Assembly: GCF_000686945.1 (NCBI RefSeq)
Contig: NZ_KK366040.1
Location: 272,405 to 314,930, forward strand
From: Selenomonas sp. AE3005
GTDB lineage: Bacteria; Bacillota; Negativicutes; Selenomonadales; Selenomonadaceae
Direction of reading: 5' to 3'
Length of the DNA: 42,526 nt
The notes beneath the pieces are model-generated. The model worked only from the letters and a program-made list of their open reading frames with translations. It did no database searches and was not told the DNA's origin. The number at the start of each line of letters is the position of its first letter. Positions within the stretch are counted from its first letter, which is position 1. Of the stretch, positions 30,111 through 37,986 are shown one piece after another. Position numbers and translations under genes: made by a program.

Positions 30111-30465
30111 GATAAAACTGACGGGGCTGAATTTTTACGGATATCATGGCTGCCTGCCCGAAGAACGTCAAATGGGGCAGGAGTTCGGTGTGGACGTGTC
30201 CATGTATCTTGATTTGCAGGAGGCCGGCGAAACGGATAAGCTGGCGGCTACAGTAAATTACGCAGATGTGTATAAGCTGGTGAAAAAAGTGGTGGAAGGT
30301 GAACCGCGGAAACTGATTGAGGCTGTAGGCGAGGAGATAGCTCAGGGCATTTTGGCAGAGTTCTCTTTGGTGGAAAAGGTCCGGGTTACGGTGCATAAAC
30401 CCCATGCACCGCTGCCGGGCGTGTTCACTGACGCCAGCATAAGTATTGTGCGGACGCGGAGATAA
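30103..30465 (+). CDS. folB: Dihydroneopterin aldolase
   Basis: FolB converts dihydroneopterin to hydroxymethyl-dihydropterin and glycolaldehyde. The 120-residue product shows the family pattern: IKLTGLNFYGYHGCLPEE at the N-terminus (split: KLTGLNFYGYHGC), GQEFGVDVSM, VNYADVYKLV and LIEAVGEEIA, with a Lys near the C-terminus in VHKPHAPLPG. The ATG at 30103 overlaps the end of folP. It lies 4 bases before the GTG start of the folK fusion gene, completing the pathway order P-B-K. Confidence 0.95.
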   Translation: MDKIKLTGLNFYGYHGCLPEERQMGQEFGVDVSMYLDLQEAGETDKLAATVNYADVYKLVKKVVEGEPRKLIEAVGEEIAQGILAEFSLVEKVRVTVHKPHAPLPGVFTDASISIVRTRR

Positions 30466-30469
30466 ACTG

Positions 30470-31450
30470 GTGAAAATATATTTGAGTCTGGGCGCTAACT
30501 TGGGGCAGCGGGGCGAAACCCTGCGTGAGGCCCTGCGGCGACTGTCCGTTTTACCGCAGGTACGGCTGCTGGCCGTGGCTCCTTTTTACGAGACGGCCCC
30601 CTGGGGCAACCTGGAGCAGCCGCCATTTTTGAATACGGCTGCTGTGGTGGAAACAACGCTGACGCCACGGGAATTTTTGCAGGCCAGCCAGCAGATTGAA
30701 CAGGCTTTAGGCCGGGTGCGGCACGAGCATTGGGGCGCCAGAACCATAGATATTGACCTGCTGGCGGCAGACGGCTATGAGTCCGATACGGAGGAACTCA
30801 GACTGCCGCACCCGTATTTGACAGAACGGGCTTTTGTCCTGGTGCCGCTGGGGGTTATTGCGCCACAGCTGGTCATCAAGGGGCGGACGATAGCTGACTG
30901 GTGCCGGGACGAACAAATACAGGCCCAGGAAATAACGCCTGCCCCGGAACTGTATGAACCCTATCCCTTGCGTATGATTGCCTGTGTAGACGAACAGGGC
31001 GGCATAGGACGGCAGGGGCAGCTGCTCGTACATAATGATGCAGATATGGCCCATTTCCGCCGGCTGACGCTGGGCCAGGTGGTGATTATGGGGAGCCGTA
31101 CACTGGCGTCACTGCCCGGGGGGCGGCCACTGTCTGACCGGGTGAATGTTGTGCTGTCAAAAAAAATGCAGCGCGATGATGTGCAGGTCTGCCATAATCT
31201 GACAGAACTATGGACACTGCTGGGGCGCCTGCAGGCAGAAAATCCCCGGCGGAAATTTATCTGTATCGGCGGCGGCGAAATATATGCGTTGCTGCTGCCT
31301 TACGCCAAGGAACTGCTGCTGACCAAAGTGGACGGCGCGTTTGCGGCGGATACGTTTTTCCCGGACTATGCGGAGTTTACAGAAGTATCCCGAGAGCCTG
31401 GGAAGGGACTGGCATTTGTCAGATATATGCGAACACACAGGAGTTGTTAA
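30470..31450 (+). CDS. folK: Fusion: HPPK (FolK) and dihydrofolate reductase domains
   Basis: One 326-residue protein joins two folate enzymes. Residues 1-160 are hydroxymethyl-dihydropterin pyrophosphokinase: [22 protein letters not shown], and the magnesium pair Asp94/Asp96 in RTIDIDLL. Residues 168-325 are dihydrofolate reductase: [50 protein letters not shown] and ADTFFPD. Aligned to the E. coli enzyme, the catalytic Asp27 is Asp192 and Arg57 is Arg224, but Trp22 is replaced by Val187, Pro21 by Leu186 and Arg44 by Ser209. The GTG at 30470 follows CGGAGAT and is 4 bases after folB. The reductase half may be active but with altered cofactor or antifolate binding. Confidence 0.93.
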   Translation: MKIYLSLGANLGQRGETLREALRRLSVLPQVRLLAVAPFYETAPWGNLEQPPFLNTAAVVETTLTPREFLQASQQIEQALGRVRHEHWGARTIDIDLLAADGYESDTEELRLPHPYLTERAFVLVPLGVIAPQLVIKGRTIADWCRDEQIQAQEITPAPELYEPYPLRMIACVDEQGGIGRQGQLLVHNDADMAHFRRLTLGQVVIMGSRTLASLPGGRPLSDRVNVVLSKKMQRDDVQVCHNLTELWTLLGRLQAENPRRKFICIGGGEIYALLLPYAKELLLTKVDGAFAADTFFPDYAEFTEVSREPGKGLAFVRYMRTHRSC

Positions 31451-31454
31451 CCAA

Positions 31455-32129
31455 ATGGAGATTTTTCATAATGACTGGGCCGGCCTGTTGGACGACGAAT
31501 TAAAACAGCCGTATTATCAGGAACTGCGCCAGTTTTTAATCAGCGAGTACCGCAGCCGGCAAATTTTCCCGGATATGTATGCCATATTTAACGCTCTGCA
31601 CTATACCAGTTATGCTGATACGAAGGTGGTTATTTTAGGGCAGGACCCTTATCATGGTGACGGACAGGCGCATGGCTTATCCTTCTCGGTTTTGCCCGGC
31701 GTTGAACCGCCGCCCTCCCTGCTGAATATTTTTCAGGAACTTTCTACGGACCTGGGCTGCACCATTCCCAATAACGGCTGCCTAAAGCCCTGGGCTGAAC
31801 AGGGGGTACTGCTGCTGAACACGGTGCTTACTGTAAGAGCTCATCAGGCTGGCTCCCATCAGGGGAAGGGCTGGGAGCATTTTACGGATAAGATAATAAA
31901 CCTGCTCAATGAACGGGAAAAGCCGCTGGCCTTTATCCTGTGGGGCGCACCGGCCCGGCGCAAGAAAGCCATGATAACAAATCCGCAGCATTTCATCGTG
32001 GAATCGCCGCACCCCAGCCCCCTGTCGGCATATCGCGGCTTTTTCGGCAGCCGTCCCTTCTCCCGCGTGAATGAATTTTTACAGCGGACGGGGCAGTCGC
32101 CGATAAACTGGCAATTGCCGAATATTTAA
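31455..32129 (+). CDS. ung: Uracil-DNA glycosylase, family 1
   Basis: Ung removes uracil from DNA. The 224-residue product has the water-activating motif GQDPYHG (Asp catalytic), FSV, the aromatic [11 protein letters not shown] strand, and the DNA-intercalating [10 protein letters not shown] near the C-terminus. It lacks a targeting extension. The ATG at 31455 lies 4 bases after the folK fusion stop; the ribosome site CAGGAG is about 11 bases away, inside the previous gene. The frame opens earlier at 31341, but this would overlap the fusion gene by over 100 bases. Confidence 0.96.
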   Translation: MEIFHNDWAGLLDDELKQPYYQELRQFLISEYRSRQIFPDMYAIFNALHYTSYADTKVVILGQDPYHGDGQAHGLSFSVLPGVEPPPSLLNIFQELSTDLGCTIPNNGCLKPWAEQGVLLLNTVLTVRAHQAGSHQGKGWEHFTDKIINLLNEREKPLAFILWGAPARRKKAMITNPQHFIVESPHPSPLSAYRGFFGSRPFSRVNEFLQRTGQSPINWQLPNI

Positions 32130-32155
32130 AAAGTGGAACTGATTTCATATTTTGC

Positions 32156-32184
32156 TTGCCTTTTTGGCAAAAATCTCCTAATAT
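32156..32184 (+). promoter_or_regulatory. Promoter with palindrome upstream of the LacI regulator
   Basis: TTGCCT (32156-32161), a 17-base spacer and TAATAT (32179-32184) lie 41 bases before the gene. The -35 region is part of the perfect hairpin TTGCC-TTTTT-GGCAA (32156-32170), which could instead end the upstream ung transcript or act as an operator. Confidence 0.5.
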
Positions 32185-32225
32185 AGAGCATATAACATAT
32201 TTTTAGGCGCGACTGGGGATGGAAT

Positions 32226-33266
32226 ATGGAACAGAAAGTAACAATTAAAGACGTAGCGGAACTGGCTGGTGTATCGAAAAGCACAGTTTCCCGTTATTTG
32301 AATAATGGCTACATCAGCATGGAAAAACAGCAGCGAGTCCGTAAGGCTATTGAGGCTACGGGCTTTCAGTCCAATTTTTTTGCCAAGCGGTTAAAGACCA
32401 GAAACAGCAAGCTGATCGGGATAGTTTTGCCCCGTATGGATTCAGTGACGGTGGGAAAACTCCTGGCCGGCATAGCCCGAGTGCTGGAGCCGGAGGGCTA
32501 CCAGAGTATTTTGCTGGTCAGTCAGTTGTCAGGCAAAAAAGAATTGGATAATATGCAAAAACTCCAGCAGCAGGGTGTGGACGCGATTTTGGTTGATTCC
32601 GTGGGCATTACGCCGGAACACGTGCGGTGTGCGCAGGAATGGTCAGTGCCTATCCTGTTTACGGGACAGCAGAATGAGGCCGTGCATTGTATAAAAATAG
32701 ATGACCTGGCAGCAGGTCACCGCATGGGCGCTTATTTACGGCAAATGGGGCACACCCGGGCGGTGTTCGCCGGGGTTACCGAAAGCGACGAGGCCGTCGG
32801 CATCGAAAGAAAACGGGGCTTTATCGAAGGTTTTTGCAAGGGCCGTCCGGAGGCGCAGGTGGAGTTCGTGGAAACGGGTTTTGATTTTCTCTCCGCTTAT
32901 AATCGGGCCGAGGAAATCCGTCAGATGAAGCCGTCCGTAGTGGTAGGGGCCACAGATAATATCAGTCTGGGTATTTTGCGCTACTTCCATGAACGGGGGG
33001 TAAAAGTGCCTGAGGATATTTCCGTGGTGGGCTTTGGCGGCTATGAGGTAGGCGCGGTAGTATATCCGGCCTTGACCACGGTTGCTTTTGATTACGAACT
33101 GATGGGCATGAAAGCGGCCAGTTTCCTGCTCAATATCCTGCACGGCAAAGAGGAAGAACAGGATAATCTGGCCATGCCGTTGTTTTTTGTGGAGCGCGAA
33201 AGCGTCCGCAAAATGAATCAGGAGTTTGTGGCGCAACCGCCGGGGACTTTGACGGGATTGGCGTGA
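32226..33266 (+). CDS. LacI family transcriptional regulator
   Basis: The 346-residue product has an N-terminal helix-turn-helix (VTIKDVAELAGVSKSTVSRYLN, here VAELAGVSKSTVSRYL, residues 9-24) and a hinge followed by a sugar-binding-protein-like effector domain (LIGIVLPRMDS at about 61 onward). A C-terminal FVERESVRKM closes it. Close relatives regulate sugar uptake, sucrose in several cases, and a LacI-like palindrome lies in front of the sucrose PTS gene at 17352. No sugar gene is adjacent here: the folate operon is upstream and an export gene downstream. The ATG at 32226 follows GGGGATGGAAT, a weak ribosome site. Confidence 0.92.
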   Translation: MEQKVTIKDVAELAGVSKSTVSRYLNNGYISMEKQQRVRKAIEATGFQSNFFAKRLKTRNSKLIGIVLPRMDSVTVGKLLAGIARVLEPEGYQSILLVSQLSGKKELDNMQKLQQQGVDAILVDSVGITPEHVRCAQEWSVPILFTGQQNEAVHCIKIDDLAAGHRMGAYLRQMGHTRAVFAGVTESDEAVGIERKRGFIEGFCKGRPEAQVEFVETGFDFLSAYNRAEEIRQMKPSVVVGATDNISLGILRYFHERGVKVPEDISVVGFGGYEVGAVVYPALTTVAFDYELMGMKAASFLLNILHGKEEEQDNLAMPLFFVERESVRKMNQEFVAQPPGTLTGLA

Positions 33267-33273
33267 GTAATGA

Positions 33274-33302
33274 TTGACGGGAGACACTTTCTTCGCTATA
33301 AT
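33274..33302 (+). promoter_or_regulatory. Promoter of the polysaccharide export gene
   Basis: TTGACG (33274-33279), a 17-base spacer and TATAAT (33297-33302) form a near-consensus promoter 50 bases before the start. Confidence 0.85.
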
Positions 33303-33351
33303 TGTGGTGTTTGAATTGAGTATTTATTGTATATAGAGGGAGTGTTATATA

Positions 33352-34188
33352 GTGAGGAAAATGACGCTTTGCGGCTGGGGATTGGTCGCAGGATTGTTAT
33401 TAGGCAATGTGTTTAGCGGAACTGTTTGCACTGCCCAGTCGGCACCGAGTTCCATAGAGGTTCGTCCTGTGCCCAAAGAAGTGCCGGAAAATAAGGGTGC
33501 ATATATAGAGTCTGATGAAATATTTAAAACGGCAGGTCTGCGAACGGGACAGCTTACAGATAACTACAGACTGGGAAAATATGATGTTATTTCGCTTAGT
33601 ATCTTAGGTTTTCCTGAAGGTTTGGGGTATTCGACCGGTTATACACAGATAACTGCGGAACAGGCGACTGCATCTAAGACTGGTAATATAAATGAAATTA
33701 TGATTGGCCCGGATGGCTATGCTGCTGTTCCTTATGTGGGAAATGTTCAATTGGCTGGGCTGACCTTGGATGAAGCGAACGATAAAATTCAAAGAGCTCT
33801 AAGCCGCTATATAAAAATTCCCAGCATGAGTGTGGCTGTGAAAAGCTATGGTCCGCGCAGAGTTTATGTAATGGGAGAAGTCAAAGAACCCGGTATTCAG
33901 AAAATGGATATAGATAGTCTGAATGCTTATGCAGCTATTGTATCTGCTGGTGGTTTCTCTAAACGTGGACGTAGTACTAAGGTACAGATAATTCGTGTGG
34001 TAGATGGTACGATGTACTATCGTCGCCTTAATATGAAGGATTATGTTGTAAAGCATGATCTTACGCAAAATGTGACGGTGCAGGATGGTGACATTGTCTA
34101 TGTACCAAGAACCAATGCTATTTTCTGGGATGAAGATATCCTGCCGTATTTCCAAGTTTGGACGTACTATAAAGCTATAATCAAATAA
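33352..34188 (+). CDS. Polysaccharide biosynthesis/export protein (Wza/OPX-like)
   Basis: The 278-residue protein belongs to the outer-membrane polysaccharide export family. It has a signal peptide (residues 1-30, cleavage near CTA-QS), the poly-export domain (NYRLGKYDVISLSILGFPE, here YRLGKYDVISLSI, and IGPDGYAAVPYVGNVQLAGLTLDEA), and SLBB-type beta-grasp segments (RRVYVMGEVKEPGIQ, VQDGDIVYVP). A Wza-type C-terminal transmembrane helix is not obvious. It stands alone with its own strong promoter and terminator: no kinase, polymerase or glycosyltransferase genes are near. Codons look more AT-rich than its neighbours (many ATA, AGA), a hint of foreign origin. The GTG at 33352 is used; an ATG at 33361 is an alternative. 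Confidence 0.9.
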   Translation: MRKMTLCGWGLVAGLLLGNVFSGTVCTAQSAPSSIEVRPVPKEVPENKGAYIESDEIFKTAGLRTGQLTDNYRLGKYDVISLSILGFPEGLGYSTGYTQITAEQATASKTGNINEIMIGPDGYAAVPYVGNVQLAGLTLDEANDKIQRALSRYIKIPSMSVAVKSYGPRRVYVMGEVKEPGIQKMDIDSLNAYAAIVSAGGFSKRGRSTKVQIIRVVDGTMYYRRLNMKDYVVKHDLTQNVTVQDGDIVYVPRTNAIFWDEDILPYFQVWTYYKAIIK

Positions 34189-34192
34189 TAGC

Positions 34193-34227
34193 AATTAAAA
34201 AACTCGCTTAGGCGAGTTTTTTTAATT
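34193..34227. terminator. Bidirectional terminator in a convergent gene end
   Basis: AATTAAAAAACTCGC (34193-34207) pairs with GCGAGTTTTTTTAATT (34212-34227) around a four-base loop. The stop codon of the minus-strand sigma gene lies in the loop, so half of the hairpin is inside that gene. Confidence 0.85.
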
Positions 34228-34777
34228 GAGCTAGGAGTTTTTGTTTGCGTTTGCTGACGGTTTGCGGACTTAGGTGGAGCAGGCGGGCGATGGTGTTTTG
34301 CGGCAGTTCGTGGTAGTAAAGCAGGCTGAGGAGCTGCTTATCGGCGGTGCTTAGCTGGCGGCTGAGGCGGGACAATTCGTCACGAGCGGTGATGATTCTT
34401 TCCGGTGTGGGCGCAGGACTTTCCACCAGATTGTACCAGGGGGCGTCGGTGCCATTGGCTGCAGGATGGGCTGTATGCAGATTGCAGGTGCAGGTTTTTC
34501 GCAAGGCTTTATACAGGGCGCCCTGGAGATGGCTTTGTAAAAAGGCGGCAAAGTGAACGCCGCGGCTGGAATCAAACGCATGGACCGATTCCATAAAGGC
34601 CAGGGCCAAAATCCCCGGGGCGTCCTCGCTGAGTTCCCGGCCGGATGGTGTGTGCTGATAGCGGTGTGCCATTTTGTGGAGCAGACCGGTGTAAGCCTGC
34701 AGGAGCTGCTCACAGGCAGTTTTATTGCCGTGCTGGGCCATGTGGATTAGTTCGTTTTCCTGTTGAATGCTGTACAT
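34208..34777 (-). CDS. Small sigma-70 family RNA polymerase sigma factor
   Basis: The 189-residue product has a sigma region 2 (ENELIHMAQHGNKTACEQLL at the start; GVHFAAFLQSHLQGALYKALRK at about 75-96) and a C-terminal region 4 helix-turn-helix (LPQNTIARLLHLSPQTVSKR). A linker of about 50 residues joins them. It is not a typical ECF sigma with a membrane anti-sigma partner next to it, and resembles small alternative or phage-like sigma factors. The ATG at 34777 follows GGAGGT (minus strand, 34785-34790). It faces the export gene with which it shares a terminator. Its regulon is unknown. Confidence 0.85.
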   Translation of the reverse strand: MYSIQQENELIHMAQHGNKTACEQLLQAYTGLLHKMAHRYQHTPSGRELSEDAPGILALAFMESVHAFDSSRGVHFAAFLQSHLQGALYKALRKTCTCNLHTAHPAANGTDAPWYNLVESPAPTPERIITARDELSRLSRQLSTADKQLLSLLYYHELPQNTIARLLHLSPQTVSKRKQKLLAQLKKLA

Positions 34778-34863
34778 ATTGACCACCTCCGTTGTTTGCC
34801 TTTAGCTTAGACAATTAGCCGGGCGGCTGCGCTGGCGGAAACAGGGCTGATTCCTGCAAATAT

Positions 34864-34893
34864 TTGGCTGAAACGGTCAGTTTTTGTTATAAT
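34864..34893 (+). promoter_or_regulatory. Promoter of the RpiR regulator gene
   Basis: TTGGCT (34864-34869), an 18-base spacer and TATAAT (34888-34893) lie 25 bases before the start codon. Confidence 0.65.
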
Positions 34894-34917
34894 CAAAGAA
34901 GAAACGGGGGAATTGTC

Positions 34918-35709
34918 ATGCGAATCGAAGAAATCATCAACCAGCACCGTTTGGACTTGAACGACACGGATATGGTTATCTACAAATACATTTTGCAGCA
35001 CCGGGCGGCAGTCAGGCATATATCAATTCACGACCTGGCCCGGGCCTGTGCTGTTTCGTCCACGACCATTGTGCGCTTTGCCCAGAAACTGGGGTTTGAT
35101 GGTTTTGGCGAGTTTAAGGCTGTGCTGAAGATGGAAGAGGCAGCGCAAAGCGTTTATAGTGATGACGTGCTTAAGGACCTGCAGAAATTCTACGCCCAGA
35201 CTTCGGGCAAGATTTTTAAGCGCAACTTTGACAGCGCCAGCCGCCTGATGCATGAGGCTAACCGCGTCTTTATCTATGCCTCGGGCTGTGTGCAGAGCAA
35301 TGTCGCCCAGGAGTTAAAACGGCTGTTCTTCTATGACAATGTCATGATTTATGAAATCAGCGGTCAGGAGGAATTCATATCTTTGACCAGCGGTCTTACA
35401 GCTGATGACCTGTTTATCTTTGTATCCCTGTCCGGGGAAACGCCGGTGGTGGTGGAATTTGCCCAGCGGCTGAAACTGCTGGACGTGCCCTTTATCTCCA
35501 TAACCAAACTCCATGACAACACCCTGGCCAGTCTGTCCACGGTAAACCTGTACGTATCCCCGGCTAAATTTCAACTCTATGATAACGAAGATGAACGAAT
35601 TGCTTTTCAATCCATGCTGCCATACTTCATGTTAGTGGAGGTCTGGTATGTGAAATACCGTATGTACCTGCAACAGCAAAGGGACTGTACCAAAGTACAG
35701 GAAATGTAA
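34918..35709 (+). CDS. RpiR family transcriptional regulator
   Basis: The 263-residue protein has an N-terminal RpiR helix-turn-helix (SIHDLARACAVSSTTIVRFA, about residues 40-59) and a C-terminal SIS sugar-phosphate-binding domain (RVFIYASGCVQSN, IFVSLSGETPVV). It senses a phosphosugar and controls sugar genes. The ATG at 34918 follows CGGGGGAATT; the frame opens earlier at 34864. It lies directly upstream of the alpha-glucoside PTS operon, and two similar TGTA...TACA repeats lie at its 3' end (35686 and 35705), so local control of that operon is likely. Confidence 0.92.
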   Translation: MRIEEIINQHRLDLNDTDMVIYKYILQHRAAVRHISIHDLARACAVSSTTIVRFAQKLGFDGFGEFKAVLKMEEAAQSVYSDDVLKDLQKFYAQTSGKIFKRNFDSASRLMHEANRVFIYASGCVQSNVAQELKRLFFYDNVMIYEISGQEEFISLTSGLTADDLFIFVSLSGETPVVVEFAQRLKLLDVPFISITKLHDNTLASLSTVNLYVSPAKFQLYDNEDERIAFQSMLPYFMLVEVWYVKYRMYLQQQRDCTKVQEM

Positions 35710-35718
35710 CAAAATACA
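35686..35718. promoter_or_regulatory. Tandem TGTA-N6-TACA repeats, likely RpiR operators
   Basis: TGTACCAAAGTACA (35686-35699) and TGTAACAAAATACA (35705-35718) are two related inverted repeats spaced by 19 bases. The first is in the last codons of the RpiR gene and the second overlaps its stop. A regulator could bind both on nearly one face of the DNA. No sugar-operon promoter hexamers are clear nearby. Confidence 0.5.
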
Positions 35719-35740
35719 GCTGCAGGGCTATGGACCTAAA

Positions 35741-35773
35741 GGCCGCTGACTTATTGCGTCGGTGGTCTTTTTT
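35741..35773 (+). terminator. Terminator or attenuator before the alpha-glucoside PTS gene
   Basis: GGCCGCTGAC (35741-35750) pairs with GTCGGTGGTC (35758-35767) through ten pairs, three of them G-U, then TTTTTT. It ends rpiR transcripts and leaves 57 bases before the PTS start. Confidence 0.75.
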
Positions 35774-35829
35774 GTGTATGCTGATTCTAGTGAAGCAAAG
35801 TAAAGCTAAGAAGAATAGGGGGCTTTAAA

Positions 35830-37947
35830 ATGACAATCAGCAAAGACCGTCTTATGCAGGGGATGCAGCGGTTTGGCGGCGCTATGTACACGCCGGTAAT
35901 TCTGTTTGCCTTCTTTGGTCTGACGGTAGCACTGTCAATTATCTGTAAGAATCAGGGGCTGTTGGGGATGATAGCCGCTGAAGGTACAGTATGGTATGAT
36001 TTTTGGTTTGTGGTAGAGCAGGGGGCCTGGACGGTTTTCGCTCAGATGCCAATTTTGTTCGCTATAGCGGTACCCATCGGTTTTGCCAAAAAGGAACCGG
36101 CGCGCTGCGCTATGGAATCATTTGTTATCTATATGGTGTTCAATTACTTTATTGCCGGTTTCCTGACATTGCACGGAGCAGCCTTCGGCGTTGATTACAG
36201 TCAGGCGGCCGGGGCTGGCACTGGCCTGGCCATGATAGCCAACATTAAGACCTTGGACATGGGTATGCTGGGCGCTATCTTTATTGCCTGTGTGACAGCG
36301 TACCTGCACAATCGCTTTTACGACACCAACATTCCCGACTGGCTGGGAATATTTAAAGGCCCGGCTTTTGTCGTGGCAGTCGGCTTTGTTCTGATGGTAC
36401 CTGTGGCGCTGGCTTTTTGCTGGATATGGCCGGCTATACAGCATGGCATTATGCAGTTCCAGGATTTCCTGAAAACCAGCGGTCTGGTCGGCGTATGGGC
36501 CTACACATTTTCCGAGCGTCTGCTCCTGCCGGCCGGGCTCCATCATTTCATCTACCTGCCCTTTATCTTCGGGCCGGCAGTATGTGATGGCGGCATTCAG
36601 GCCTACTGGCTGCAGCATTTAGATGATTTTGCCACTAGTGCCCAGAGCTTGCGGGATTTATTCCCGGCCGGGGGCTTTGCCCTTCATGGCAGCTCTAAGA
36701 TTTTCGGTCTGCCGGGGGCAGCTTTGGCTATCTATATGTGCGCCAAGCCGGAAAAACGGAAGAAAACAGCAGCACTGCTCATTCCGGCAACGCTTACCGC
36801 TGTGATTTGCGGTATCACGGAACCGTTGGAATTTACGTTCCTGTTTGTGGCTCCGCTGCTGTATCTGGTACATGCTGTTCTGGCAGCCTGCCTGTCAGCT
36901 GCTCTTTACGCCATCGGTCTGGCCGGCAACTTTGGCGGCGGTCTTATCGATGCCTTTGTGCAGAATTGGATTCCCTTGTTCCAGTATCACGCAGGTACGT
37001 ATATTTTGCAAATTGTAATAGGCTTGTGTTTTACAGCAATTTATTTCATTGTATTCCGCACTCTTATTATGAAATTTGATTACGCTACGCCGGGGCGGAC
37101 AGCCGACGATGTAGAGGATAAACTTTTCACCAAGGCTGAGTATCAGGCGAAAAAGGAAATGGAAGAAATGGGCCTGGCAGATAATGCGCTGGCCATAAAA
37201 GCCAAGGTATTCCTTGATTCCCTGGGCGGCCCGGACAATATCCGCGAAGTGACAAACTGTGCGACGCGCCTGCGCGTTACGGTGGCTGACCCGGATAAGG
37301 TCGCGGCTGTGAGCAAATTTACTAAAGCCGGTGCTTTCGGACTCGTGAAAAATGGCCGTGCCATACAGGTTATAGTGGGACTGTCTGTGCCGCAGGTGCG
37401 CAGTTATTTTGACGCCCTGCTGAAAGGTGAGAACATTGACGGCGCGGTACAGCAGCCGGCAGTTAAAGAAACAACCGGAATGGACAACAGCCTGGCCATG
37501 AAATTAAGTGCCTGTGTATCCGGCAGACTTATGGATATGACCGAAGTCGATGATGATATGTTTTCCCAGAAGATGATGGGGGACGGTATTGCCATTGAAC
37601 CTGTGGGGGATACTGTAGTTGCTCCGGCAGATGCGGAAGTCACCATGATTATGGAAGAAAGTCTCCATGCTATCGGCCTGCGCCTGCCAAATGGTGTCGA
37701 GCTGCTTATTCATATCGGTATTGATACGGTGAAGTTGAATGGTGAAGGCTTTACGGCGCTGGTCAAGGCCGGGGATAAGGTCAAGGCTGGTACGCCGCTG
37801 ATTAAGTTTGAACAGGAGATTATCAAGAATGCCGGTTATAAAACTACGGTAATTATGGCGGTAACAAATTCCGGCGATTATCCGCAGATGCAGAAAAAGG
37901 AAGATGCAGAGGTGGCAGCCGGAGTAACGCCGGTACTGGTATTCTAA
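35830..37947 (+). CDS. PTS permease, alpha-glucoside type, domain order IIC-IIB-IIA
   Basis: This permease imports and phosphorylates an alpha-glucoside such as maltose or a sucrose isomer. The 705-residue protein has an N-terminal glucose-superfamily IIC membrane domain (to about residue 420), a IIB domain with phospho-Cys477 (VTNCATRLRV) and a C-terminal IIA domain with phospho-His628 (LLIHIGIDTVKL). The order C-B-A matches MalX/AglA-type transporters, and is the reverse of the A-B-C sucrose permease at 17437. The ATG at 35830 follows AGGGGG. It leads an operon with a GH13 glucosidase 39 bases downstream and a phosphatase, which supports an alpha-glucoside as substrate. The exact sugar cannot be fixed. 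Confidence 0.93.
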   Translation: MTISKDRLMQGMQRFGGAMYTPVILFAFFGLTVALSIICKNQGLLGMIAAEGTVWYDFWFVVEQGAWTVFAQMPILFAIAVPIGFAKKEPARCAMESFVIYMVFNYFIAGFLTLHGAAFGVDYSQAAGAGTGLAMIANIKTLDMGMLGAIFIACVTAYLHNRFYDTNIPDWLGIFKGPAFVVAVGFVLMVPVALAFCWIWPAIQHGIMQFQDFLKTSGLVGVWAYTFSERLLLPAGLHHFIYLPFIFGPAVCDGGIQAYWLQHLDDFATSAQSLRDLFPAGGFALHGSSKIFGLPGAALAIYMCAKPEKRKKTAALLIPATLTAVICGITEPLEFTFLFVAPLLYLVHAVLAACLSAALYAIGLAGNFGGGLIDAFVQNWIPLFQYHAGTYILQIVIGLCFTAIYFIVFRTLIMKFDYATPGRTADDVEDKLFTKAEYQAKKEMEEMGLADNALAIKAKVFLDSLGGPDNIREVTNCATRLRVTVADPDKVAAVSKFTKAGAFGLVKNGRAIQVIVGLSVPQVRSYFDALLKGENIDGAVQQPAVKETTGMDNSLAMKLSACVSGRLMDMTEVDDDMFSQKMMGDGIAIEPVGDTVVAPADAEVTMIMEESLHAIGLRLPNGVELLIHIGIDTVKLNGEGFTALVKAGDKVKAGTPLIKFEQEIIKNAGYKTTVIMAVTNSGDYPQMQKKEDAEVAAGVTPVLVF

Positions 37948-37986
37948 GCGTTTAGTTTCGTACAGGAACTGAGAATAGAGGTAAAT

